A stretch of 64,000 bases of DNA, taken from positions 1-64,000 of IMG/VR virus record IMGVR_UViG_3300045998_000148; one strand, written 5' to 3'. A program made the translations under genes and the position numbers. A model generated the notes under the pieces. That model was not told the origin of the DNA. It saw only the letters and a program-made list of their open reading frames with translations, and did no database searches. Origin of the DNA: a virus. Position 1 is the stretch's first letter; every line of letters begins with the position of its first letter. This document shows, in pieces, positions 33,739-42,602 of this stretch.

Positions 33739-34545
33739 TCAAAGTCGCGTGTTGTTTCCAGAAAGCGATCGCAGGGTTGCACGCGCCTGACGGCGGACGA
33801 GGGGCTGTATTAGCTGGGCAGAACTTTTAGAAGAACGGCGCTGGCTGGCAGCCATCGAGAGCTGTTCGCGCTTGACTGCCGCCACATTTAAAATATCGGT
33901 ATCGACGACGCCGAGGCAGAGCTTGTCGAGTTCGGCTAGAGTTCTGACGTCTTCGAGCAACAGCTCAAAATCCTCGTAATCTTCGAGGTTGGCGGGCTGC
34001 TTGTTGACGTCTTTTTTGGGATGGACGCGAATTGCTTGCTGGAACTTGCCCGCCCCGAGGCGATCGTAATGAGCCTTAACCAACAATAGATCGGCCATAT
34101 CGATCTCCTGCAATCCCGGATAGAGAGTAAACGTATTGGAAACCTGTTTTTCGGGGTCGGGCTTTTCCGGCAAGCGGCGGGCAAACCCGACAGGCTGTTC
34201 GTAGAGGTGATCGACAGCCTGACAGTCGAAATATATTGTCATCCGACTCGCCAAGTCGTAGCCGCTGGCTCCCTTCGGCTCCTGCCGCACCGCCTTCGCA
34301 CTCTCTACAATGTCCTGCAATTCTTGAGGCGCAACATCCCTTATCTCATCTTTTGAGAAATCGGAGCGTTCTTCCTCGACGAGTTCTTGTAGTTCGGGGG
34401 GAAGGGAAGAGGAAGGCTGCCGCGACGAGCTAGCCTTTGGCGCGTCCCCAGCAGATCGCTTCTCGCGAGTCTTGGATGGGGTCTTAACTGTCGTGGCTGC
34501 GCTTTCGGCAGTTGTAGTGCTGGCGGGCGATCGTTCTTCTGCCAT
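33739..34545 (-). CDS. Hypothetical protein downstream of the capsid gene
   Basis: This 268-residue protein starts with a Ser/Thr/Lys-rich disordered region (about 60 residues), then helical and beta segments (LYPGLQEIDMADLLLVKAHY) and a basic C-terminus. It lies between the major capsid protein and the DUF4054 connector, where head-completion or minor head proteins are common. No named family is recognised. No strong ribosome-binding site precedes its ATG. Confidence 0.6.
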   Translation of the reverse strand: MAEERSPASTTTAESAATTVKTPSKTREKRSAGDAPKASSSRQPSSSLPPELQELVEEERSDFSKDEIRDVAPQELQDIVESAKAVRQEPKGASGYDLASRMTIYFDCQAVDHLYEQPVGFARRLPEKPDPEKQVSNTFTLYPGLQEIDMADLLLVKAHYDRLGAGKFQQAIRVHPKKDVNKQPANLEDYEDFELLLEDVRTLAELDKLCLGVVDTDILNVAAVKREQLSMAASQRRSSKSSAQLIQPLVRRQARATLRSLSGNNTRL

Positions 34546-34669
34546 GTCAATTTTTTTTACGAAGTCAATTGTATTTTAGCCGCTCGTGTACGGGGGCATC
34601 GCAAAAAAGCCGCGATCGCCGGGAGATAGTTCGTGGGGCGAGCGCGGCTGCGTTTGCGTGAGGTAAAAA

Positions 34670-35866
34670 TTAAGGCAGCACGAGGATGACCATTGCCGCC
34701 TTGCGGTAGAGGAGGACGCCAGCCGTCGAAAAGCAGGAAGCCCTCACGATTGAATCCCAGCCGAACTCCTTGGGCGGCAAGTCCATGATGTCTGGCGTAG
34801 TCATCTGGAAGCGCAGGTTAGCCGGATTGCGCTTGTAGAATACGATCACGTTATTGGGGTTTAATCCCTTTTCGGCTAGCTGAGCGGCGTCTAATTCGGT
34901 CATTGCCTTAATATTGACCAGTCCGTTGCGCTCCATGCAGTATTGGAGGGTGGACTTGGAGACATTAGCGGTTACTGCCGCTACGCCAGTCGGCGTCGAG
35001 TAGAAGAGTTTATCGGCGAGGACATTGTAAATGCTATTAGACATCAACACCGTATCGGGCTTGTTAAGGGCAACGCGATAGGGTTCGATTATTTGATGGT
35101 AGCGAGCGCCGAGGTTGAACACGGCGAGGTCGGATTCCGGCGTCGTCGCCGTCGTAATCCCGATCGCGCTGTAAAAAGTAAGCCGTTCGGGGTGGTTGGC
35201 AAATCCGGGCAGGCCGACGCTCGGATCGCCGCGCAGCACCAGATCGGATTTCATCTGCTGCGCTCCGGCCAGCATCGCCAATCGCTTAATAGCGGGCAAG
35301 TCGATTGTCGTCGCGCCGTTCATCCCCGCCCTGGCGATAACCGCCAATTCCTTTGGCGAGAGGGTATAGCCGCCGTAATAGCTGTAGATCGGATCGATCC
35401 ATTCGGCAAACGCCGCTTCAGTCTGGGGGATGTCAGTGGTCTGCGGCGATCCCTGCTTCCACTGCCCGACCGCTTCTACGTTGTAGTGAACGTAGCTAGT
35501 CGCGAAAGGATCGTTAGCCGTCTGGATCGGGAAAATTTCGCCATCGCCAAAACTGCCGGGGGCGGGCATCTCCATCGAGACTTGCTTATCGACTAATTCC
35601 AACCCCCGCGCTACTGAGGTCACTAGCGGCTCCGAGTCCAGCCTGCCCACTCCCATAGAAGTAAGGCTAGCCTCGATCGCATCGCGGCGCTGTTGGTTGC
35701 CGACAGCCAAGTAAACGGCATCGTCTACCTTTACTTGCGTCGGATTTTTGTTTAGGGCGTCCATCCGAGCCTGCGCGGAGGCAGTAAGCCCAGACTCGTT
35801 TCCGTAGGCATTACTTAGGGCATTTAATCCCAATTCACTGCCTTGCATTACCAGGCTGTTAGACAT
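34670..35866 (-). CDS. Major capsid protein, DUF2184-like
   Basis: This 398-residue protein matches the DUF2184 major-capsid family (HK97-fold): an N-terminal arm, then SYYGGYTLSPKELAVIARAG, a helix MLAGAQQMKSDLVLRGD, GLPGFANHPER and a C-terminal TTPDIMDLPPKEFGWDS. It would form the icosahedral shell. A GGAG lies about 12 bases before ATG 35866. The cement protein and protease-scaffold genes lie immediately upstream on the same strand, the usual head-module order. Confidence 0.87.
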   Translation of the reverse strand: MSNSLVMQGSELGLNALSNAYGNESGLTASAQARMDALNKNPTQVKVDDAVYLAVGNQQRRDAIEASLTSMGVGRLDSEPLVTSVARGLELVDKQVSMEMPAPGSFGDGEIFPIQTANDPFATSYVHYNVEAVGQWKQGSPQTTDIPQTEAAFAEWIDPIYSYYGGYTLSPKELAVIARAGMNGATTIDLPAIKRLAMLAGAQQMKSDLVLRGDPSVGLPGFANHPERLTFYSAIGITTATTPESDLAVFNLGARYHQIIEPYRVALNKPDTVLMSNSIYNVLADKLFYSTPTGVAAVTANVSKSTLQYCMERNGLVNIKAMTELDAAQLAEKGLNPNNVIVFYKRNPANLRFQMTTPDIMDLPPKEFGWDSIVRASCFSTAGVLLYRKAAMVILVLP

Positions 35867-35907
35867 TTAAAGTTGCTCCAAAAATAAAAATAAAAAACCC
35901 GTACAAA

Positions 35908-36747
35908 TCAGAGGTGGAAGTTCATGCAGACTACAAAATTGCCGTCGAGAGTTTTGACGGGCGCTTGTGCAATTTTCATAATTCCGGCCAGTGCAATATT
36001 GCCGCCATTGCTGCCCGCCGCCGAAGTAACGAAACCGGGATTGCCGCCGACATCGGCATAGACGGTCGAATCTTCCGTCAGCGAGCCTTCGACAGTTCGC
36101 ACCCATATTCCCTTATTAACGCCGACATCCGCTACTACGTCCATGACGCGCTGGGGCGGGTAGCCGTCTTCGCGGCTGGCTCCCCTCGATTCCGACGCCT
36201 CAAATCGCGTCAGCTTGGTCACTCCCAACACTTTATTACTTGCAGCAGCGGGCAACTTGGCCGTATTGGGCGGCTCGCCCGTCGCCCTCACTACGATGAC
36301 CCCCATCGGAATCCAGAGTCCCATCCCGGCAGCGATTGTTTCGTCTACCGCCAGATCTTCGTCATTGGTAACAATCTGGTTGCTGATGCCGAAAGCGTTT
36401 GCCGTCACCAGCAAATCCGTGCCGACTTTAGAGATCGTTCCTAGCGAATTGGCGATCGCATTGGAACGCCACGCACTGAAAAGGCCGTCTTGCAGTTCGG
36501 CTTGAGTCGCGTTGGCATCCGTGGTGTAAGAAACGACCGCCGCATCGCCGTTGACGGAGAGGGTATAGGTCGAGCTGTTATCGGGAGCGCCAGGTACTCC
36601 GACCGTCAAAACCTGTCGGACGAAACCGGACATATTCTGCAAGGGCAGTATTTTGGAGTCGGAATATTCGCCGTTCATCTGTCCGGGCAGGGCAATACCC
36701 GTAAACTCGCTGCCGTAAACTTTTAGGCGATTGCCTGCATATAGCAT
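35908..36747 (-). CDS. Capsid cement protein, Gp24/DUF2190-like
   Basis: This 279-residue, beta-rich protein has the cement/decoration pattern: IPMGVIVVRATGEPPNTAKLP, NKVLGVTKLTRFEA, YPPQRVMDVVADVGVNKGIW and VRTVEGSLTEDSTVYADVGG. An extra domain (about 40-130) is inserted before this. Its position between the protease and the major capsid protein fits. GAGG precedes ATG 36747 by about 9 bases. Confidence 0.72.
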   Translation of the reverse strand: MLYAGNRLKVYGSEFTGIALPGQMNGEYSDSKILPLQNMSGFVRQVLTVGVPGAPDNSSTYTLSVNGDAAVVSYTTDANATQAELQDGLFSAWRSNAIANSLGTISKVGTDLLVTANAFGISNQIVTNDEDLAVDETIAAGMGLWIPMGVIVVRATGEPPNTAKLPAAASNKVLGVTKLTRFEASESRGASREDGYPPQRVMDVVADVGVNKGIWVRTVEGSLTEDSTVYADVGGNPGFVTSAAGSNGGNIALAGIMKIAQAPVKTLDGNFVVCMNFHL

Positions 36748-36852
36748 AATTGCGTCCTCAGTAGAGAGAGTGAATGAGTGCGGTCTTTCTGGAAAAACAA
36801 AACAAACAGGACAGGCGGGACTCTATTCGCGCCTGGTGCGCGTTTCCTTAGC

Positions 36853-38610
36853 CTAGCGAGCGACGGACGACCACACCGAGGGGGTGCTGTTTTTCCAGGC
36901 TTCGTTGATAGAAGGCGACAGGGTAGCAATGCGATCGACGACTCCATCCTCCCTCGCCTCTTTTGCTTGCGACTTGCCGCCGATGGCATTGAGTACGCTG
37001 TCGAACTGCCGAGCGTGTTTTGACGGCGGGCGATGCGTCGAATCGCTGCGGCTCGATGCGGACGCCGAATCGAGATCGCCTTCGCCGCCCTCTTCTTCTT
37101 GGGAATCGAGGTGGACTACTCCAGCGGTATTGGCCGCGTGCAGCCACGCATAGATCGAAGCCGCTCCATCGGCGGAAAGGCTGTCGTAGTGGAAGGATTC
37201 GCTGGGCAGCACGCTTTCCAATATGGCAATAGCGCCGCGCTTGGCGATATCGTCGAGTTCCGCCTGAGTCGGAAATTTCGAGTCAAACCGACTCAGTTCT
37301 TCTGCCATGTGAGGAAAGGCGCGATAGGTCGCCATTAAGTCGGCTGGAGTGACGGAATCAAAAGAATCGCTTCGGTGTTTTGCCTTGCCCTTCTTTTTAA
37401 TAGTCGTTGACTCTCCCCCTTCTTCTCCTTCTTCTTCGCCCTCGCCTTCGAGTTCGTCGTCGAATTCGCCGTCTTCGTATTCATAATCCGTCTTTTTTTT
37501 CTTGGTCTGCATGGCATCGCCTCTTGTTTGATTTGATTTGTGGTTGTCCCGTCCGTTTTTTTCGCCTTCGAGAGGATTGCCCTCGCTATCGAATCGCTCG
37601 TAGCCCGAAGCATCCAAATATTGCTCGAAAGCACTTCCCGCCTCTACCGCGTAGGAAACGCCATCCCAAATTATGCCCACTTGAGACATGGCCGCATCTG
37701 CCTGGTCGAGCCGCAGTTGCAGATCGCTCAGGGCTTCCTGCCATTCTTCGGATTTGACTTCGCTATCGCTGCGGGTAGTGCGCTCGGAATCCAGCTCTGT
37801 CCGCAGCGCGTCGAGAGAAGCATCCTTTGCCTGCAATACCTGAGACAGTATTGCGACCGAATCCGATCGGAGGTGTATTTCAGTGCGATCGCCGTTTGCC
37901 AACTGCAACGAATAGGGCGTCAGCCCTATCAATTCGGAATTTTCATTGCCCATGAAAAAAAACCTCCTGTTAGGATTTTCTAAAATATCGGAATCGATGC
38001 GCCAGCCCATATCCCAATCGCGCAAGAAGGAATTATCGCCGTCGAGTCGCGAATCGAGGTGCAGCCGCGCCTCGCATCCGGCTCTCGCCCTTTCAGTAGT
38101 TGCAAGGTGGTTGGGATCGATAAACGTCTGAATGCAATCGTAACGCTCCCCTCGGTAAATTCCCGGCTCGTGTTTCGGGATTAAATAATAGCCGAGCGAC
38201 AGTTCGCGCTGCTGGGCGCGTTCGATCGCCTCGATCGCCTTGGCGTCGTAATAGGTAAGCCACCCATCGAGGCGCGGCGAGGCAAAAGAATAATCGCTGC
38301 CGAAGCCGACCATCAGCTCCTTCGTATTCTGCGCGTTCACCATGTAGCCGGGGGGATGTTCGATGGTGACGGGCAGCGGCACTTCCCGCGAACGAAGGGT
38401 ATGCAACAGCCGCTCGTTTTCCGAGTCCGGCCTGTACTCCCGCACGACGCTGCCATCGGGCTTCTGATAAGTCAGTATCCCCGACAGACAAATCGTGCCG
38501 GGAGCTTTTAAATATCCCTCTTTAGTACGGACGGCATTGCCCGTTATGGTTCCGGCATCGTACCGAATTGCCTTTCGGTCGTCGTTCACTTTTTCTGCTG
38601 CAATGAACAC
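36853..38610 (-). CDS. DUF2213 prohead protease fused to scaffold-like tail
   Basis: This 585-residue protein has an N-terminal DUF2213 protease-like domain (about 15-190): KEGYLKAPGTICLSGILTY, VPLPVTIEHPPGYMV, ERAQQRELSLGYYLIP and DPNHLATTERARAG, with His and Ser in the expected places. A coiled coil follows (LDALRTELDSERTTRSDSE), then a Lys-rich and very acidic region (DDELEGEGEEEGEEGGES) and a helical C-terminus. That layout suggests a protease that carries the scaffold in one chain. It lies upstream of cement and capsid genes. A GTG at 38610 or one eight codons later may be the start. Confidence 0.78.
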   Translation of the reverse strand: MFIAAEKVNDDRKAIRYDAGTITGNAVRTKEGYLKAPGTICLSGILTYQKPDGSVVREYRPDSENERLLHTLRSREVPLPVTIEHPPGYMVNAQNTKELMVGFGSDYSFASPRLDGWLTYYDAKAIEAIERAQQRELSLGYYLIPKHEPGIYRGERYDCIQTFIDPNHLATTERARAGCEARLHLDSRLDGDNSFLRDWDMGWRIDSDILENPNRRFFFMGNENSELIGLTPYSLQLANGDRTEIHLRSDSVAILSQVLQAKDASLDALRTELDSERTTRSDSEVKSEEWQEALSDLQLRLDQADAAMSQVGIIWDGVSYAVEAGSAFEQYLDASGYERFDSEGNPLEGEKNGRDNHKSNQTRGDAMQTKKKKTDYEYEDGEFDDELEGEGEEEGEEGGESTTIKKKGKAKHRSDSFDSVTPADLMATYRAFPHMAEELSRFDSKFPTQAELDDIAKRGAIAILESVLPSESFHYDSLSADGAASIYAWLHAANTAGVVHLDSQEEEGGEGDLDSASASSRSDSTHRPPSKHARQFDSVLNAIGGKSQAKEAREDGVVDRIATLSPSINEAWKNSTPSVWSSVAR

Positions 38611-38663
38611 GGCCTACATTTGCCGTGGATTGCCTTTATTTTATAGTGTGACGCGGCGATCCG

Positions 38664-41384
38664 TCACAGCTCCGGGAAAAAGGATAGAAACGGAAACTCA
38701 AGCAAGCTAAACTGCAAGCCTAACGCGGCAAAATTGGGGGCGTATTTATCGAGGGGATGGGTCGCATTTTTGCGGCGCACGAACTTCAGATTGGCGCTGT
38801 CGAACGAATACAGATCGACGCGCCATTTATTTTGCACCCGTTCTAGTTCGGCCTCCGTAGGATACTGGGCGATCGCGACGGTAAGGACGCCCTCGCGATC
38901 GGTATAGAGCGTTTCGTTATTGCGCTCGTCATAGTGGGAGGAATCAGAATCGCTCCACGAACGCTCGCGATCTAGGTAATCGAGCAGCAGGGCAGTAAAG
39001 TCACCTGCGGGCGCGACGACAATGCTGCGCGTCAGGCTGCGAGAATCGTTGCCGCAACAGAGGAAAGTCTTTCCGCCGCCGCCCGTAATTTGCACTCCTA
39101 TCGAAACGGGACGAACGACCGTATTGTACGCATTTGCATCCCGCAAGCGCCAAGTATCGTAGGCGTAGCTGATGCTCTCGATCGAACCCTCGTATTCGGC
39201 AAACAGGGGGCCGCTTGCGTCCTGCACGAACAAGGCAACCTGAGTTCCCACCAATTGCGGCTCTCGACCTTCCCACGCATAGACAATCGACTCGGACTGG
39301 CTTCCGGTATAGGTATTGTAAGTAGAAGTATAGCTGCCCGAGCGAGTCACTTCGGCGACGGCGGTAGAGGTGATGCCGACCATCTCGGAAATGCCGACCC
39401 TAAAATGAACGCCATCGTCCGGCTCAAAGGTGACGGTTTGCGGAAAGCCAGCCGCCGCATCGATCGCGGGCTGCCCCGCCGCCGAAAAACGGACGTGAAA
39501 GCGGCTGCCGTCCGATCCGCCTTCCCCGTCAGCGAGGATGTAGTTTGCGCCCGCTTGCGAGACGACAAAACTCTCCGTCCTGTCCTTGAGGCTGCCGTAA
39601 CCCCTGCCCTGGCCGCGATCGCCGACGCCAAATTCATACCCGCCCGTACAGGGCAAGACGGTCAACTTTTTTAGAAAGCTGTGAGGATTGAACGGTCGAT
39701 TCCAACGCAAGTCGCTAATGGGTTGCAGCTCAATACCGTGTAGGTTCTGTTCGACAAAATCGCGAAAGGGAGCTATCGGCGTCGGCGAGGTGGCAACGTC
39801 GGCAAGAACCGTTTGGTCGCGGCTAAAATCATAGCTAAATTCGCGCTGCATCGCCGTTTCAGATACCGATACCGCCCACAGTAACGACTGGGGTACTCCG
39901 CCGTCGCCAATGTCGCCGCACAGCAGGTAACGCGGCTTTTGCGTGCGATTCGAGCAGGCGATCGCGTCACTGAAGCGGTCTTGGAGAAAATAATAGCTCC
40001 GATCTGCCCCTGCTAGGACTTCATAGGTGAAGTAGGACTGGTGATAGGCGTCAAAAACGCGGGTAAAAGCGTGCGCTTCCTGGTAGTTCGAGATCGCATC
40101 GCTGCCCGACAAAAAAGGCATCGCCACATCGACGGCATTGCTGCGTTCGATATTGCCCGACCGACTTTCTTCGAGGTATCGGCGCTCGATATTTGCCGGA
40201 TAAGCGAACCCAGTCGGAAGCCCTCGCACCTCGTAACTGTAGGAAATCGTGCCGGAAGCCGACAGCCCGCGACTGCCCAGGTCGAGGGTATCGGCGACCA
40301 CTTGCTCCGCGTTTGACGGATTGGAAACTAAAGGCGTTACGACAATCGCCCGCAGCGGAATCGAATGATTGGCGGCGATCGTTTCCGATGTATTGACGGT
40401 AGTGCTGTAATTATCGCTATCCACTGTCGATTCGACGATCGTTCCCGACAGCGAAGAGAGAGTGCCGTACTCGACAGTATCGTAAGTCAGATTCAGGGAA
40501 GTCTGATTATTATTGCCTCCAAACTGCTGGCGGGCGATACGCTGCGCGACTGCCGTAAGGTCGGACATATCGTAATATTCAGAGCCAAAGAAATTCAGTG
40601 CGGTCGGCCTCGGATATACCGTGTAATAGACGCCGCTGAAGAGATTGCTGTTGACGGGCGAATTGGCAGCGGAAGAAAATTGCAAGTAGGGAGCGCTGGC
40701 AAAGAGGTCGATAACTTCTTCGTAGCGCGAAAATAAAAACTGTCGGCCATAGCGCGTATCGCCGAGCGGCATTGCGCCAGAAACGGCAATCCTGCGAAGT
40801 CCCGGAAATTCGCCGCCCTCGAAGGGGGCGATCGCATCGACGGGGGCGATAAAATCGCCGCTTTCTTCATGCGAATGAAGGAGGCCGATACCGCCGCCGA
40901 GATGTCGGAAATGGGGATTGACGTTAAAAAAAACGGAGTCGGGGATATCCAAAGAAAAATTATTGACGTAGAGGCGGAATTCGCCCTCGTAGAAAGGAAG
41001 GTCGAGATAGTATTGGGCATCGAAGCGGCGCTGAATGCGAGCGACCCCGTAAAAAGAGACGAAATCGCTGCGAGACGTACCCGTATTGGCAAAGCCGATA
41101 AACAGGCAACTGTAATTATCGTTCTCTGCAAGGGTGGCCGCCGCCAGCAGGGTAGGAGATGGCCTGCGATCGCCGAATACGACTGCGCCAATCGAGCCGT
41201 CCATCAGCCGATAATCCCAGCCCCCCTTAAACAGATAGCGCTTCTTAATGCGATTGGGCGACGACCCGCGCCGATAGCGAAAGGCGACCGAACGGCGTAC
41301 CGACGGGCTGAGCGGCTCGGAAGGCGGCAATCTCTGTTGCTGCAATCGAATGATTTCGAGTAACTTGCGCTCGCGATCGCCCAT
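38664..41384 (-). CDS. Large structural-looking hypothetical protein, 906 aa
   Basis: This protein is dominated by beta-strand, Ser/Thr/Tyr-rich sequence (for example SYSYEVRGLPTGFAYPANIE and SGSYTSTYNTYTGSQSESIV), lacks coiled coils and has no catalytic motif I can identify. The first 50 residues are basic. Composition and length suit a virion-surface or tail-fibre protein. It lies between the lysin gene and the protease, in the structural transcript. Function is inferred from context only. Confidence 0.62.
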   Translation of the reverse strand: MGDRERKLLEIIRLQQQRLPPSEPLSPSVRRSVAFRYRRGSSPNRIKKRYLFKGGWDYRLMDGSIGAVVFGDRRPSPTLLAAATLAENDNYSCLFIGFANTGTSRSDFVSFYGVARIQRRFDAQYYLDLPFYEGEFRLYVNNFSLDIPDSVFFNVNPHFRHLGGGIGLLHSHEESGDFIAPVDAIAPFEGGEFPGLRRIAVSGAMPLGDTRYGRQFLFSRYEEVIDLFASAPYLQFSSAANSPVNSNLFSGVYYTVYPRPTALNFFGSEYYDMSDLTAVAQRIARQQFGGNNNQTSLNLTYDTVEYGTLSSLSGTIVESTVDSDNYSTTVNTSETIAANHSIPLRAIVVTPLVSNPSNAEQVVADTLDLGSRGLSASGTISYSYEVRGLPTGFAYPANIERRYLEESRSGNIERSNAVDVAMPFLSGSDAISNYQEAHAFTRVFDAYHQSYFTYEVLAGADRSYYFLQDRFSDAIACSNRTQKPRYLLCGDIGDGGVPQSLLWAVSVSETAMQREFSYDFSRDQTVLADVATSPTPIAPFRDFVEQNLHGIELQPISDLRWNRPFNPHSFLKKLTVLPCTGGYEFGVGDRGQGRGYGSLKDRTESFVVSQAGANYILADGEGGSDGSRFHVRFSAAGQPAIDAAAGFPQTVTFEPDDGVHFRVGISEMVGITSTAVAEVTRSGSYTSTYNTYTGSQSESIVYAWEGREPQLVGTQVALFVQDASGPLFAEYEGSIESISYAYDTWRLRDANAYNTVVRPVSIGVQITGGGGKTFLCCGNDSRSLTRSIVVAPAGDFTALLLDYLDRERSWSDSDSSHYDERNNETLYTDREGVLTVAIAQYPTEAELERVQNKWRVDLYSFDSANLKFVRRKNATHPLDKYAPNFAALGLQFSLLEFPFLSFFPEL

Positions 41385-41402
41385 AAGTTAAGTAAGGTCG
41401 GT

Positions 41403-42188
41403 TCAAAGAGAAAGGGCAGACCGCGCCCGATTCCAGTAGGCTAAGCGATCGTTTAATCCGTTGAGGCCGCCGTTAATCCTGCGCGTAACCTGCTTGAAAG
41501 CGTTCAAGTTATTCGCTTTGGCAATCCTATTGAGCTGCCTCGTGTGCCAGAACCAGCCCGCCACCCCCGCACTGAGGTAGGGATCGTCGGCAACGCGCTC
41601 CGGTTCGCCCATCAAGTCCATATTAAAAAACTCCCCCGCCTGCTTGTAGTTTGTCGCGCCCGTCAGTTGGATCAGGCCGCGCCCCTTATAGCGGACGCCC
41701 CATCCCGGCCTGATATTGCCCAAATCCGCCCTGCCCTCGTAAGCGCTGCCGTCTGCAATCTCCTCCTTATAGCGGAGGGAACCGGACTCGTGAGCTAGTT
41801 GAGCGATAAACATCGCCACCTGAGACGGCGTTTCGATCGCGAAACGAGCCAGGGTAGCGTTAATCGGGTCGAGATAGGTATTGATATTCGCCCGACTCGC
41901 ATTCGGCATGACGTAGCGATAGAACTCTTTATCCAACAACACGACTGGACTTTGCGGGCGTGCAGCGGGCGGCTCGATGACAGACCAATGATCGGCAAAA
42001 ACATAGCGCTTGCCCGAACGGGCGGCGAGGGTGACGAGCCAGTGGCCGGAAGGGGCGTCTTCTATCGTCTCGACGCCGTATTCCCTGCCTGCCGGAACGA
42101 ATTGCAGCGCATCGGGCGCGAGGTCTTGCGAGGGCATGGGAGCCGACTTCAACCAAGTAATGACTTTAGCTTTAATTTTTTTTTGCAT
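41403..42188 (-). CDS. GH19-type phage lysin
   Basis: This protein of about 261 residues has an N-terminal beta-rich, SH3-like domain (about 1-80), then a GH19 chitinase/lysozyme-like domain: FIAQLAHESGSLRYKEE with the catalytic-type Glu, VRYKGRGLIQLTGATNYKQ, and GVAGWFWHTRQLN. It is expected to cleave peptidoglycan sugar bonds. The N-terminal domain resembles that of the second lysin at 50871-52082. The ATG at 42188 lies inside a tandem duplication; the frame open further upstream to 42416 is repeat-derived and not native. Confidence 0.85.
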   Translation of the reverse strand: MQKKIKAKVITWLKSAPMPSQDLAPDALQFVPAGREYGVETIEDAPSGHWLVTLAARSGKRYVFADHWSVIEPPAARPQSPVVLLDKEFYRYVMPNASRANINTYLDPINATLARFAIETPSQVAMFIAQLAHESGSLRYKEEIADGSAYEGRADLGNIRPGWGVRYKGRGLIQLTGATNYKQAGEFFNMDLMGEPERVADDPYLSAGVAGWFWHTRQLNRIAKANNLNAFKQVTRRINGGLNGLNDRLAYWNRARSALSL

Positions 42189-42602
42189 CGAACTCTTTAT
42201 CCAACAACACGACTGGACTTTGCGAGCGTGCAGCGGGCGGCTCGATGACAGACCAACGATCGGCAAAAACATAGCGCAACACGACTGGACTTTGCGGGCG
42301 TGCAGCGGGCGGCTCGATGACAGACCAACGATCGGCAAAAACATAGCGCAACACGACTGGACTTTGCGGGCGTGCAGCGGGCGGCTCGATGACAGACCAA
42401 TGATCGGCAAAAACATAGCGCTTGCCCGAACGGGCGGCGAGGGTGACGAGCCAGTGGCCGGAAGGGGCGTCTTCTATCGTCTCGACGCCGTATTCCCTGC
42501 CTGCCGGAACGAATTGCAGCGCATCGGGCGCGAGGTCTTGCGAGGGCATGGGAGCCGACTTCAACCAAGTAATGACTTTAGCTTTAATTTTTTTTTGCAT
42601 CG
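41923..42602. repeat. 268-bp tandem duplication of the lysin 5' end
   Basis: The block 41923-42190 (start AACTCTTTATCCAACAACAC) is repeated at 42191-42602. The second block is 144 bp longer because it contains a 72-bp unit in three copies rather than one. The copies are nearly identical, so the event is recent. The junctions share GTTCGATGC. Confidence 0.9.
42172..42600 (-). CDS. Truncated lysin duplicate with tripled repeat, 142 aa
   Basis: This open frame starts with the same MQKKIKAKVITWLKSAPM as the GH19 lysin, keeps the SH3-like domain, then repeats a 24-residue unit (YVFADRWSVIEPPAARPQS...) three times and ends LLDKEFDAKKN by re-entering the junction. It lacks the GH19 domain. It overlaps the stop of the DHH gene by 17 bases and the start of the lysin gene by 17, exactly as the lysin once overlapped DHH. 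It may be a free wall-binding protein or an accidental product. Confidence 0.6.
   Translation of the reverse strand: MQKKIKAKVITWLKSAPMPSQDLAPDALQFVPAGREYGVETIEDAPSGHWLVTLAARSGKRYVFADHWSVIEPPAARPQSPVVLRYVFADRWSVIEPPAARPQSPVVLRYVFADRWSVIEPPAARSQSPVVLLDKEFDAKKN

Noticed and set aside
42189-42416. N-terminal extension of the lysin with MFLPIIGLSSS-type repeats
   Set aside because: This is the 72-bp unit in the wrong frame; the homologous second lysin starts at the equivalent of MQKK.
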